From positions 24,986,856 through 25,050,855 of the forward strand of contig NC_058194.1 of NCBI RefSeq assembly GCF_907165205.1: a stretch of DNA of 64,000 nucleotides. The letters run 5' to 3'. The stretch's first letter is position 1. Each line of letters opens with the position of its first letter. This DNA is from Coccinella septempunctata (taxonomy: Eukaryota; Arthropoda; Insecta; Coleoptera; Coccinellidae). Made by a program: the position numbers and the translations under genes. Of the stretch, positions 24,262-36,702 are shown piece after piece. The notes beneath the pieces are model-generated. The model had not been told where the DNA came from. It searched no databases and was given only the letters and a program-made list of their open reading frames with translations.

Positions 24262-26167
24262 CAAGGCTAAGTTTTCGCACTTGGTTGAGCGTTGAAGTCT
24301 CCATTTCATATGCGAATTCAACACAACCGCTAAAAACGATATTTTAACTTGAAAGAAATATGAAGGAATAATTGAATCGACATTAGGTTTATATAGAAGT
24401 GGGTTTTAAAGTGTTATCACCATGAAATTTTTAGCGCATCTGTGTCTGATTCAAAAACGAGTTTACTCATTGAAAAAAACTATTAGATATCACAAAACAG
24501 ATGAGATATGTTATTGTTGTATCAGCATTTCGTTTTGATCTGAATTGATATGGTAATTTTTAATGACGTTCCTTAAAGATGTCTTAAAGACGTCTTTAAA
24601 GATGTTTCACTTGCTGGGTCCATGACAGTTTCATCACAAATACTTTCTTTGTGTGATAAAAATGCTTATTAAAAATGATCTCTTAGTTCGATGGAATGCA
24701 TAAAAACAGTTTATTGGGTCAGTCACACTCATTTACCACTAGATATAATATTTTATATCTGGGTATTTAAATCACTAATGAAGCGGACAACTTATTCAAA
24801 TGTAGAAAGCGGCAGACTCCTCTAAAAAAATTGTACAGAAATGTTTCTCATGGTCATTTCCTGGAAATAGATTTGTTAAACTAATTGGACTCTAAGCTAA
24901 CGCTTGATTGCTTCGAAAAAAGAAGCTCTTGAAAGATTTTGGCCTAGTAGGTACTTCTATATGTTAATTTGGACTCATTTCATCCAATAGTGTGATTTTT
25001 GAGGAGCGAACCATCGAATAGATTATTTTTTTCAGTTGTTTCATCATATTGGCAGATGAAAAAAAATTTGAAATATGTAGACTCACTGATTCAAAAAATC
25101 TGTCCAGGCTGTGGAAACAACGAATATTATTTGCAGCTTTTTTATTCAATTTTGAGGAATCCTCAAATCTATTTCAGTGTGATTATTTTCATCAATGAGA
25201 TTTTCCTAAAATTGCATAATATTTCACGATTTATAAATAAGCCAAGGATAATCAATGTTGCTCTTTCAAAACTGCAATATACAACACACAGGAAAGTGAA
25301 GTGACGGTTGGATAAATTAAAACAGAACATCGTCTTTCAAGCAATGTTATACATTATTCATTTACGAGTTCTCAGCTGGGAATCACTTGAAAAAACTTTC
25401 TATCGAAAATCAGGACTAGAGATTGAAAACCTCACGAAATTTTGTCTAATCGATCAAAACCGAACACTCATCTCGTATTCCCAAAAATATCAACGAATGA
25501 CCGAGCAAACGAACACGTCGAAGAAATTGCTTAACGATTCAGACGCCGTCAAAAATGCAAATGGGCTAATTTAGGATTCAAGTCCGATAAAAATGAATCT
25601 GGCACCAGATAGAATACAAGTTGATCATAAATAAGTACTTTCACATTTTTGTCGGAAAGAAAAGATGAGAAGATACTTTCTATACGAACGCCGGATTTTG
25701 AAACGCGCGGGTGTATGTCTTCTGAGTTACGAAAGTGAAGGTGGACATCGTTTATTATTTATCGTTAGAGGTCAACATCCGCCAGGAGGTATCATGAGCC
25801 GAAAAAGTTCGAACTGAAAGTGTAGATCATATTTTATGTGCGATGTTAACCAGCGATTGAGGGAATTGATGAAAGGAAATGGATTGGGTGGTTAAATCGA
25901 TCAAGTAGGCTGCGGACATTTCGAAGTTGAGGTTCAGCGTTTGAAAGTAGGGCTCAGCTTGCACCATATGGCAAGCAGACGCCCTGAAGAAAAGAACAAC
26001 AGAAGAATCACTTGGAGAACCGGATCTAGTGAAAAAAAACCCTGAACAGTGAGAAAGATTGCGAGCTTTCAAATCGAAGACAAATTCAGCGGAGTTAATC
26101 CACCTACAGAAAATGTATCCCACAACCTAAGAGCAACCTCGAGAAAAAACTAAAAAATACATATACA
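24262..26167. other. Intergenic DNA with a small palindromic repeat
   Basis: No gene seen. At 24573-24605 three units of about 11 bp (TTAAAGATGTC type) run in tandem and include the perfect 16-bp palindrome TTAAAGACGTCTTTAA (24584-24599). Confidence 0.5.
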
Positions 26168-27132
26168 TACAGGGTGGTCCAGATCGTAACCAAGAAATTT
26201 AAACCACGTATTCTACATCAAAAATAAGCCCTAGTTTGTCATATAAACATATGTCGAGAAATGTTTCCTCTCCGAGATATGGGGTGTTAAAATTATAAAA
26301 AAAAAAATGTTTTTCATTGATAACTTTCACATTGCTTGAAATATTTTTATGCAATTTGAGACATAGGTTTTGAGCGTCAAGGAGCACTTTTTGCATAATA
26401 TCATTTCTTTTCTATTCTACCAGTGGCGTCCGTACTGCAGCGAGACTGAATATTTTCAGAAAAAAAAAGATACGCCACTGGTTTTTCCGACAATAAAAAT
26501 TACTATTCAAATCCTTATTTGATTTGGAGCCAATTCATTCTCTTGAGTTTTATCTGTTCGAGGCACTTTTTCCGGTTAAAAAAATAAAACACATTCTCAT
26601 GCACGAAGAAATCGCCAAAATTTGATATGGTAGGTACATAATAATACCGTAGTAAGCTTTTTATTGCTATTTCAAATTTTGGCGATTTCTTCATGCATGA
26701 GAATGTTTTTTATTTTTTTAACCGGAAACGGTGCCTCGTACAGCAAAAAGTCAAGAGACCGAATTTGCTCCAAATTAAATAAGGATTTAAATAGTAATTT
26801 TTATTGTCGGAAAAACCAGTGGCATATCATTTTTTTATCTGAAAATATTTAGTCTCGCTGCAGTACCTACGGACGCCACTGGTAGAATAGAAAAGAAATG
26901 ATATTATGCAAAAAGTGCTCCTTGACGCTCAAAACCTATGTCTCAAATTTCATAAAAATATTTCAAGCAATGTGAAAGTTATTAATGAAAAACATTTTTT
27001 TTTATAATTTTAACACCCCGTATCTGGGAGAGGATATATTTCTCGACATATGTTTATATGACAAACTAGGGCTTATTTTTTATGTAGAATACGTGGTTAA
27101 AATTTCTTGGTTACTATCTGGACCACCCTGTA
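26168..27132. mobile_element. 965-bp fold-back element with small central spacer
   Basis: The arms TACAGGGTGGTCCAGATCGT ... and ... ATCTGGACCACCCTGTA mirror each other for about 460 bp around a centre near 26630-26665. Each arm contains a nested mini-palindrome bounded by CCAGTGGCGTCCGTA and GCCACTGG (26428-26481 and its mirror at 26815-26880). The short open frames at the two ends are mirror copies, not genes. Folded transcripts would form a very long hairpin. Confidence 0.8.
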
Positions 27133-29690
27133 CAGTGTTCTTTCGGGGAACAAGTCAGGGTGTTCTTTGTCAAGTGAAAAAGTAAAATTTCCCATTTTAG
27201 CGGTGATAACGTCACCAAAATTACACAATACCTGAAGGACATTAAAAGTTATATGCAGAAAAGGTTGCGTTATTGAAATGCACGCCCTCATTGAGTTCTC
27301 ATATGAAATTCTGCAATGTTCCAGAACAAGTTTGTCTTGAACTGCCATTTAGCAAGAATTATATGTCCGAAGAAAATTACTCAACAACCATGGGGTACTC
27401 CACCTAGATACCAAATTTTTCATGCTCTACATTCATCAAAATATACAGGCTGAAACGTGACGAAAAAAATTCATATCTTCTGTACATTTTTTCTATTTCC
27501 CAGAAAAACTTCAAAGATTTTGTTGTTTTTCTTTGAGTTTTTAATGGCAACTCTACAGACTTTTCCTTGCTGTGCAAGGTTTGGTCATTTTATCGGGTCT
27601 TTTTATGTCACAACTTTTTTATTTTAGGGTTGAAATGTTGAAACTTATTGGGTTCGAATTTTTTAGTATTTTAAGGTCAATGACATAAGTAGGTGCACTT
27701 AAGGAGTGTCATAGAGAACTTGCCTTTTTTGTAGGGTAGTTAATTGATGAATTTTCTGAAGAAAAATCGTAATCACAAAAAGGAATGAACATGTAATCTA
27801 TACTTTCTTCATCTCACGTGAATTATTACCCTACTAAAAAGGGATTTTTCAACACTTCAAAATAGCAGTCACTCCTAAATTCCCTAGAGATATACTACAT
27901 AGAAATTCCATTTCATTAACTATAAATAAACTTGCCATTCCTATAGTAAAGAAACGTTGATGAAAAAAAAAATACCAATGACCAAATCATCCTCAGTCTA
28001 TCCATTTCTGGCACAAAAAATTAAGTTAGAAAATGAAAATACACTACACTCCTCGTAGAGGGGTTGAAACACTTTTATAAGGGCTGAAATTTAAGAGTTA
28101 CATCTCATAACCAATGATCTGTTCTGTTCTAATCATTGGGTTGTGAACCCGTTTATCCTTATTTGAATAACACAAACTCTTTCATCCGTTTTCTAGAATG
28201 AATCAATAGTAATTTTTTTAAATACGTTAAACGGTAACCGTATTGCAAATTTCTAAATTCGTGCGAATGCCTTTCAAGTGTCAATACACAATAAATCTAG
28301 GAAATGCGGGTAAGCGATTATCGTAATAGGTATTGTTATCAGTCATACTCTCCTTATAAGGCTTATTTCATAAGGGAATGACAATACGTTCTTATTCCAG
28401 CAACGTTTTTGTCCTTTTACTCGCATTCATGAATTATGAATCTGTATAAACAGTGGAATTAATCATATGGATCTAGTTCCGTGAAGTTGAGTTTGTAGTA
28501 AGTTGTTTGAGATATTAAGAAAACTATTAAGTAAACATCTGAAACTTTATTAACACCTGAGAACTTCTTGCATAAGTGAAAGGAAGTACCATTAGATTTT
28601 AATGATACTGATGACAATGTACCCATATTTTTGGAATTTTTCGAAAACTACATAGTCCTTTGGCTTCCGTTTTATGGCATATTTTCAGGATATTAGGAAT
28701 GAGAATATTTTAACTACAAATGGGTTAGGAATCTTCGCAAAGATTGCATCAAATATTCATTATTTTCATTTGAAAAACCTGAACAATATTTTTTCAGATT
28801 TCTTTGTATCTATATGTACCTTCGTAGTTAGAATAATTTCTAGTTCACCTACAAATTTCTTGAGAATGGTGAAGTAATCAGATTCCAAGTGAATTTGAAT
28901 ATTTAATGTGACACGAAAGAAATTTACAGGGCGTAAAAAAATAGTTGGGAAAAAATAAAACCTGTGATTTCTTGTCAAAAAATAGTGTTGGTCAGTCAGT
29001 TTTTATTTTTTGATCAGCCCCTGTTCAGAACCACCCTCTGAAGATGGCACTTGAAAAGCAAATTTTTTTCTTAGAAACCAGAATCCTGACATCTGCAGGT
29101 ATTTTATGGGAACGAGCAATAGAAAAATCATTTTGGTTCTGTTCCCCTATAATTTCAAGGGGCAGAAAAGGCCACCCCTAAATTTTGTTTTGCAAGGGAA
29201 AAAAATATTTTTTAACAGGTACTTTAATTAACTTTGTTGGCAGATATCATGCTGACATTATAGGGGAGCACCACCAAATTTGGCTGCCCAAAAAAACTAA
29301 TTCGAAAGATAAATATTTTCGAAAACGTCAACAGCAAAAATAAAATAAAATTTAATTTATAGAAAACGTGACTTAAATCGATTAGATAAAGTATAGATAA
29401 ATTTTTATAAATTTCTTTCACTAATGAAAAATGAATCAAAGTATTTCTTCGAGGTTTTAGAAAATATATAATAGATTGCATTGCATGTACATAAAAAACT
29501 TTTCAAAGATGTTTGATACCTCCTTTTGTTTTCGAATTTAAAGGGATGCGATTTTTTTAAAGGGTGTCAGCCCCTAGTACATAGTTGTCTGTATAGAGGA
29601 ATTTTAAAAAAATTCAAATTTTTCCATTCAAACATGTCTTTGTTCCTCCTTCATTGGGACATAAATTATTGAAGTGAAATAATTTTTTAA
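27133..29690. other. Intergenic DNA, no gene seen
   Basis: AT-rich. An 11-bp inverted pair around CCCCTATAAT (near 29144) and ATTATAGGGG (near 29256) frames ~120 bp and might be a decayed MITE. Nothing else stands out. Confidence 0.45.
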
Positions 29691-29861
29691 CTAAAAAAAA
29701 ATCTTACATCCGAAACATCATCTGGTGGTCAGCAAATCGTCCTTGCAGCTTCAAGTGCACAACAGCGTATTATGCAACGCAGACACCAAATACCACCAAC
29801 ACCCGCACAAAACGGTAAACTTCGTGAGTCTTTGAACGTACACACACACGAAGTGGAGTGA
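29691..29861 (+). other. Possible isolated coding exon (Q-rich), unidentified
   Basis: A 56-codon open stretch contains the low-complexity but protein-like run QQIVLAASSAQQRIMQRRHQ followed by IPPTPAQNGK. A CAG precedes CAA at 29733, and GGTAAAC at 29814 could be a donor, giving an 82-nt exon. Base composition here and down to about 30020 is less AT-rich than the surroundings. I do not recognise the protein, and no partner exon was found. It could equally be a retropseudogene fragment or chance. Confidence 0.3.
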
Positions 29862-30422
29862 GTTTTGCAGCCTGGCTGCTAATGTGGGTTAGGCGGGCAA
29901 AAGCAATCCATTGACTGTCACTCGATCAAAATCGTTGGTAGCAAAGAAGAAGAGGAGGTTTGAACCCCTCCTATAGTCATACCTCAAACCGTGTCGGTCA
30001 GGGTCTTCTGCTCCAAATTCACCCGATTGTTACGAAACTGGGGTAATTGGACATCGTAATAAAAAAAATTGGAAAAGTAAGAGCCTTCCGATGGATCTTG
30101 CGTGTGAAAGTGAAATTTTCACCAATCCCTCTGGAGCGTGATGACTTGAGGATTTGACAGTTTTTTTTTTGGGTCTTCCGCATCTGAGAAAATTAGATGT
30201 GTGAAAACTGTGATGCAAGTGACGCTAGACAGTGCGACATCTGTATGAGGGTCATCATTTTATCGTTTGAAATTGAAACTAGCAGAAAATTCTTTATTCC
30301 TTCGCACAATAACTACAGCCTTTAAAATCTGATTGGGGAGGGGGAAAATGCAGAGGGTGAATCATTAGAATTGTTTTTTCTCTAATACGACTAAATTTGT
30401 GAATAACGAAAGAGTAATGAGA
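29862..30422. other. Intergenic DNA, moderate GC
   Basis: No gene seen. A CTTCGTG/CACGAAG inverted pair lies at about 29820-29852. GAGGAGGTTTGAACCCCTCC at about 29953 forms a small hairpin. Confidence 0.4.
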
Positions 30423-30605
30423 CATCATCAAGTTATCTGAGGGGGGTCAAAGTGTGAGCAGATACTTAATACCCTTGTCTAACAGTGCCCTTCGTATGTG
30501 ATCCTCTGAAATTGGATTGAAAGCTTCAAAAGCCTAAAAAATGGAAATTTTTCATCGAAGATAAATACCGGTAGGGAAGGATCCTTTTCTGATAATAACG
30601 ATGTG
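30423..30605 (+). pseudogene. Mariner fragment M5 (diverged)
   Basis: Nucleotide similarity to copies M1 and M2 runs from the CATCATCAAG block through GAGCAGATACTTAATACCCTTG, TGCCCTTCGTATG, AAATTGGATTGAAAGCTTCA and a degraded DDRSGR region. It contains indels and stops and lacks both ends. It covers only the N-terminal DNA-binding part of the transposase. Confidence 0.65.
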
Positions 30606-32262
30606 GTTTACAAAATGGTACATTTTGGATTTCCAAGGTGAAGATTGAAAAGAGATCTACCTATATTCAGAAAATGATTCATAGAAGTGACCAACCTTTT
30701 CGAATATCCCGAAAAATAGCGAAAGTATGGAACATTCTGGATTTTTGGATCAACATTTGGATTGAGAGTAGATCTATCATCTATCTGAGCCCGGTTTTGG
30801 AAAGAGGAAGTTCTCCAATCTAAAAGTTTTTCAGACAATCCGAAGTTGAAGTATTTCTCATCACTCGATGATTAGGTACCTATACAACACATCATTGAAT
30901 TATATAATCATGTGTGAACATATGGTTTCATTGTCTGCAGTTGTCAGTTCTTAGATTTTCATTATGAACTATGCTGGAATAATTAGAGACGCTTTGTATT
31001 CCTCCGCTCTTAACTGAGCATTTCTCAACAATACTTCCTTGTTGTGTGAAACTGTAAAAGTAATACTAGTTCTAATTCTGCGAATTAGAACTCTTTTCAC
31101 TTGTTATTGTTAATTGATTTGATATATAGTAGGTACCGTTTTCGTTGAATGGTAACATTTAGGACTTTTTCTATATAGTTCAGAAAATTCTTGTTGTAGG
31201 ACATCTTTTCATCAACCATGGACACAAGGATGGATACATACTTGCTTTGAGTATTCTACGAGTGGATGCTTTTTATATTGAATATTGATTTTCTCTTGTA
31301 TTTAATGGAACAATTTCTGTTTCGTCCTATCTGAAATTTCAGAAAACAAACCTGAAGACGCTACTGTGATAACAAAACAGGTGCAGTGGGGCAAATAACT
31401 CATGTTAATGAAAATCATATTATTCAGTTTTTTTGGTTGAGCTATGTTTTGATCAGATTGATTGAACTGATCAGAGGGACCATTGAAAGGAAATGGTCTT
31501 CAGATTTATTTTATAACCACGAAAATGATTGAAAGGAAATCAATTCCGAAGTTTAGTTCTGTATTGCAAAAGACTAAATTTGTGAAAGGCATCTTGTATT
31601 TTGTCCAGTACACACGATATACATACGAATAGTTCAATTTGTACGGATTCTGAAGCTGTAACAAACTTATCAGAAGTCATTTATGCGAGAAATTTCAGCA
31701 AGAACAAGTTACCATTAACGTCAATTTCTCAATATATTCCAGAAAACTCGAAAAAAATTGCATGCTCGCGATACTCATACACATTATTCCAGTTGATCGA
31801 TTTTATCATCAAAGTATAGCTCAAAATGTACGAAATATACGAAGGAAACACATAAATTACATTTCGCTTGCCCACGTCGACAGAATGATAAAGTGTGTTA
31901 CCATTTCGATTTTTTTCCTTCTTATAATTTATGACTAGCATTCCATTATTTTGGAATTCGCGATGAAATATTTGAAAGATGGTTGCACAACCTGTACCTA
32001 CATGTGTACTGAATGAAATGGATAACAAATAACGAGTTGGTTGCGAGCTGAAGCATTAAGGCGTTGTCATGTGGGGTTTGAGAAGTGGTCACGATTATGG
32101 CTTCTCATTTATAAAAGTCACTATGCTATTTGGCAATGTGCTAATTTCCGATTAAACTGGATCATATTATTTGTGAGAAGTTAGCAGTATCATACCAGAT
32201 ACAAAACGCTTGGCTACCCCATAAACTACTCAGTATACTTAGCAGAAAAATATGTAGATGAG
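30606..32262. other. Intergenic DNA, no gene seen
   Basis: AT-rich single-copy-looking sequence up to the start of the satellite block. Confidence 0.45.
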
Positions 32263-33663
32263 CCCATCTTTTCAGGATTTTTCGAAGGTCAGCTTTCGAG
32301 TCGTTTATCCCTCAATAAAAAAGCAACTCTTCTAGTAATAAATATGAGAATTTCATCCATCTCGGCGCAACCGTTCGGTCTAGACGAATTTTTAACTGAA
32401 CCCATCTTTTTCAGGATTTTTGGAAGGTCAGCTTTCGAGTCGTTTATCTCTCAATAAAAGTAACCGTAGATGAAAATGTGATACATATTCTGATACAGCA
32501 GCTCTTCTAGTAATAAATTTGACAATTTCATCAATCTCTGCAGAACCGTTCGGTCTTGACGAATTTTTAATTGAAACCATCTTTTTCGAGACTTTTCGAA
32601 GGTAAGATTTCGAGTTGTTTATCTCTCAATAAAAGTAACTGTAGATGGAAATGTGATACATATTCTGAAAGAGCAACTCTTCTCATAATAAATCTAAGGA
32701 TTTCATCCATCTCGTCACAACCGTTCGGTCTTAACGAATTTTTAACTGAACCCATCTTTTTCAGGATTTTTGGGAGGTCAGCTTTCGAGTCGTTTACCTC
32801 CCAATAAAAGTAAATGTAGATGGAAATGTCATACATATTCTGAAAAAGCAACTCTTCTAGTGATAAATCTGAGAATTTCATCCATCTCGGCGTCACCGTT
32901 CGGTTTTGACGAATTTTCAACCTAACCCAGCTTTTTCAGGATTTTTCGAAAGTCAGCTTTCGAATCGTTTATCTCTCAACAAAAGTAACCGTAGATGGAA
33001 ATGTGATACATATTCTGAAAAGGCAACTCTTCTAGTAATAAATCTGAGAATTTCATTAATCTCGGCGCAACCGTTCGGTCTTGACGAATTTTTAACTGAA
33101 CCCATCTTTTCAGGATTTTTCGAAGGTCAGCTTTCGAGTCGTTTATCTCTCAATAAAAGTAACCGTAGATGGAAATGTGATATATATTCTGAAGAAGAAA
33201 CTCTTCTAGTAATAAATCCGAGAATTTCATCCATCTCGGCGCAACCGTTCGGTCTTGACGAATTTTTAACTGAACCCATCTTTTCAGGATTTTTCGTAGG
33301 TCAGCTTTCGAGTCATTTATCTCTCAATAAAAGTAACCGTAGAAGGAAACGTCATACATATTCTGAAAAAGCAACTCTTCTAGTAATAAATCTGAGAATT
33401 TCATACATGTCGGCGTAACCGTTCGGTCTTGACGAATTTTTAACTGAACCCATCTTTTTCAGGATTTTTCGAAGGTCAGCTTTCGAGTCGTTTATCTCTC
33501 AATAAAAGTAACCGTAGAAGGAAATGTCATACATATTCTGAAAAAGCAACTCTTCTAGTAATAAATCTGAGAATTTCATCCATCTCGGCGTAACCGTTCG
33601 GTTTTGACGAATTTTTAACTGAACCCATCTTTTTCAGGATTTTTCGAAGGTCAGCTTTCGAGT
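32263..33663. repeat. Satellite block, ~8 copies of a 174/175-bp unit
   Basis: Units start CCCATCTTTTCAGGATTTTT and recur at about 32263, 32399, 32574, 32749, 32924, 33099, 33273, 33447 and 33622. The first unit has a ~35-bp internal deletion and the last is truncated. Period is 174 or 175 bp depending on one T in the CATCTTTTT run. Conserved blocks are GTCAGCTTTCGAGTCGTTTA, CAATAAAAGTAACCGTAGAT, GCAACTCTTCTAGTAATAAA and CAACCGTTCGGTCTTGACGA. Three adjacent 174-bp units stay open in one frame by chance of length. Confidence 0.93.
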
Positions 33664-35403
33664 CATTGACGATATAATAGTTTCTTTCCCATTTGTATAA
33701 ATATATCTTCAAAAAGAATTCCTTGTCATTCAACTGCTATTTTCGGCCATTTCAAAAGACATAATTCCCCATTCAATTACACATGTAAATGTACTACATT
33801 GTGCAACGATAATTTCGGTGAAAAAGATACATCGACCACCCAGAATTCGCACATCCCAACTGTCCATTCACACCGCATTCTCCGCTCTAAAAATATGAAT
33901 TGTATGGAGTACAATTTCATTATCGGTACCGGTAAACAATTCCCCCAACGATCGTTATGTAATGATGCTGGTAATCTTCTAATTACGTTCGATTGCATTA
34001 TGGACCAAATAGGTATCGGTGCAAAATCCCAACAATGGCTAAGATTCTGGAGAGAAAGTACGCAACCTGGCATCACGTCATGAACTCGCCAGTCATGTGA
34101 TGGACTAGTAAACGTCCTTAGCATAATTTCCATGTCGTCGTCATGTGATCACGATATCGTAGGGGTACGAGGACCAATCGAAAAGTTCTTGGACGTTAAA
34201 GCTTTGAGTTTGAAAAGAAAAATTTGATTAATAACGTCCTTGCTCTAATTACTGAGGGGTCCTGTCCAAAATTTTCAAAAGGGTTATTTCATGAGGTAAT
34301 TTTTTCAGAAGGATAGTGATTATGGTATTATATTTTTTAATTGCTTCCTCTACCTGGCAGCACATAATGAATAAGCATTTGACCAAGAGTACTCTGAGGT
34401 TTCAGACAATGAAGTTTTCAGTGGCCAATTTGCATCCTTCAAGATAATGGGATTATAAGGGGTGGTAAACCTTACTACTAACACTTCTCAAACTAACCGG
34501 TGCATGGATGATACCCTTTTTCTGTTTAGAATAGTGAAATACTTTCAACATATGGAATACCTTTCAAATTCATCAACAGAAATGTGATTTCCTAACTTTG
34601 ACACCCATATCTCAGCAGGGAAGCATATTTCACCCTATGGTTCCTCACGAAATATTGATATTTTCGGCAAGAAATCACCAGCTCCTACACCCTGCTACAT
34701 CATCAGTTTCTCTTTGATGGCTCTATTGAAAGAGTTAACGCCTACTAACCTAAGTATAAACAAAATCTTATTTGGTTTGCGGTCAAGCGAACAATTGATT
34801 CACTCCATTCAAGAATCATTCCTTAACAGTGGCGTTTACAAAACACGCTGAATCGATGATCTCTCCGAGAATGAACCATGAAACAGCAGACGTATTTTGA
34901 TTCATGATTTCTCGTATTTACATAAATACTCATTAGTAGCCTAGGTGTGTTCGGAGACCTTGATCTAGTCTAGAACACGAGGACTTGATAACGGACATGA
35001 TCAATACTTTCTATTTTCCTGAAATTAGTATTTCGTAATTTCAAGGCCGTGGGATGTGTAATGCCTTATAGGCGTAAGTAGTCTTTGAGAAAATTATTTT
35101 TGAAATAACCTACTCAAAGAGAGACAATAACCATTTCACATAAATAAAAAAATCGTAGTCGCTATATTACTATATTTACCTTCTGGAGCTTCTGAAACTA
35201 GAAGGAGTTATAATTTACTTTTCGAAATCTTCTTATCCAAAAATATTTTCAGTATTTTTTTCACTTCAGTGTAATGGCTATCAAAATATGAAAGCGGTTT
35301 ACTGAAAAGAGTAGGTAAAACGTACAGTGTATAGGGTTGTCAGGTTCTCTCTCAAATGAATATATTGAAAGTATTGAAAGAACATAAAAAGGGTGACAGT
35401 GTA
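33664..35403. other. Intergenic DNA, partly less AT-rich
   Basis: No gene supported. 33777-34140 is open on both strands for about 95-118 codons. It contains CATCACGTCATGA near a partial mirror TCATGTGATG (34072-34102), a CRE-like palindromic spot. I cannot tell whether it is regulatory. Confidence 0.4.
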
Positions 35404-36702
35404 TACGAGGATGTATTGATATCTAGTTAGCCTAGACCAGTTTCATGCAAAGAAAAAAATATTGCGTTACCATAGCAACGAACAATAACTCATTAGAAGT
35501 GTCAGTGTGAAGTTTGAGGTCAAAAAAGTGAACCAAAGTTACGCAATAAATAAAAAGAAAGAAGATGTCCACCGAAATTGTGTAAATCCAAAAATTGGAG
35601 TATCGAGCCATCATCAAGTACCTGTATTCAAAAGGGTTAAGAGGTAAGCAGATTTACGAAGATATGCTTAATACCCTTGGTGATCAATGTCCTTCGTATG
35701 CGACCGTGAAAAATTGGACTCCAAGCTTCAAATGAGGTAAATTTTCAATTGAAGATGATGACCGATCGGGAAGAGCAGTTTCTGTGTCAATAAATCGAAA
35801 ATATCGATGCAATTCATGACATGATTTAATCAAATCGTCGAATTGGGCTAAGACGGATATCTGAAGCACTGAATATTTCATACGAATGCGTTCATCATAT
35901 AGTTCACGTCAATTTGGTCATGAGAAAAATTGCTGCAAAATGTATCCCCAAATGTTTGAATGTTGACCAAAAGCGTGCAAGGGGAAGCATCGCGTTCGAT
36001 CTGTGCTCGATTTGAAAACGATGTAGACTTCCTAAAACGAATTGTTACTATGGATGAGACTTGGGTACATTTCTACGATCCAGAAACGAAGCAATAATCG
36101 ATTGAATGGCGACACACTCTGGTTCTCGAAGACCTAAGAAGTTTCGTATCCAAAAATCTGCTGGAAAAGTTTTTGCTTCAGTTTTTTGGGATTGCCATGG
36201 AGTAATCATGATTGATTTCTTGGATAAGGGTAGAACAATAACCGGAGATTACTATCCGACATTACTGACCAATCTACGGAAAAAAATTAAAGAGAAAAGA
36301 CGCGGAAAGCTACCAAAGGTGTTTTGTTTTTGCAGGACCACGCCCCTGCACACAAATCTCATGCTGCCATGCAAAAAATTTCCTGATTTAGGGTTTGAAT
36401 TACTAGAACATCCCCCTTATTCACCAGATTTGACTCCATTCGACTATCATCTCTTTCGTCAACTGAAAAAAAGTTTAAAAAGTCATAAATTTTCTTCCAA
36501 CGAAGAGGTTATAAAAGCTGTGGAGGTCTGGTTTGTAGAGCAAGAAGAAACATTTTTTTTTGAAAGGTCTAGAGACGTTGCAGATTCGAGGTAATAAATG
36601 TTTCCAATTAAGAGGAGAATATGTTGAGTAATAAAATATTTTGACTTTGAAATTTTGTTTGGTTCTATAGTAGGCTGATAATTTTCCAATATATCATCCT
36701 AC
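35404..36702 (+). pseudogene. Mariner transposon copy M2, dead transposase
   Basis: A full-length ~1.3-kb copy. The left end is TACGAGGATGTATTGATATC; the right end is degraded. The longest surviving frame (36106-36594) reads PKKFRIQKSAGKVFASVFWD through HPPYSPDLTPFDYHLF to the C-terminus, but includes a local frameshift around the second catalytic Asp (LQDHAPAH lies in another frame). The first catalytic motif MDETW is intact near 36051. Stops and indels upstream kill the N-terminus. About 90% similar to M1 by eye. Confidence 0.88.

Noticed and set aside
26199..27185. Two matching frames (FYNFNTPYLGE...) at both ends of the fold-back
   Set aside because: They are mirror images of the same arm sequence in a non-coding fold-back element, not two genes.
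29953..29975. GGTTTGAACCCC, resembling a tRNA T-arm
   Set aside because: No acceptor stem, D-arm or anticodon arm at the right distance on either strand.
32906..33418. 170-codon frame with repeated protein segments
   Set aside because: It lies wholly within the 174/175-bp satellite. Neighbouring units shift frame by one base, and both strands are open, so it is an accident of unit length.
32263..33663. Regular repeats considered as a CRISPR-like array
   Set aside because: Units are 174/175 bp with no short repeat/unique spacer pattern, and the genome is eukaryotic.
33777..34133. Overlapping frames of 118 and 94 codons on both strands
   Set aside because: No recognisable motif, no splice-linked partner exons, and the openness on both strands reflects base composition.
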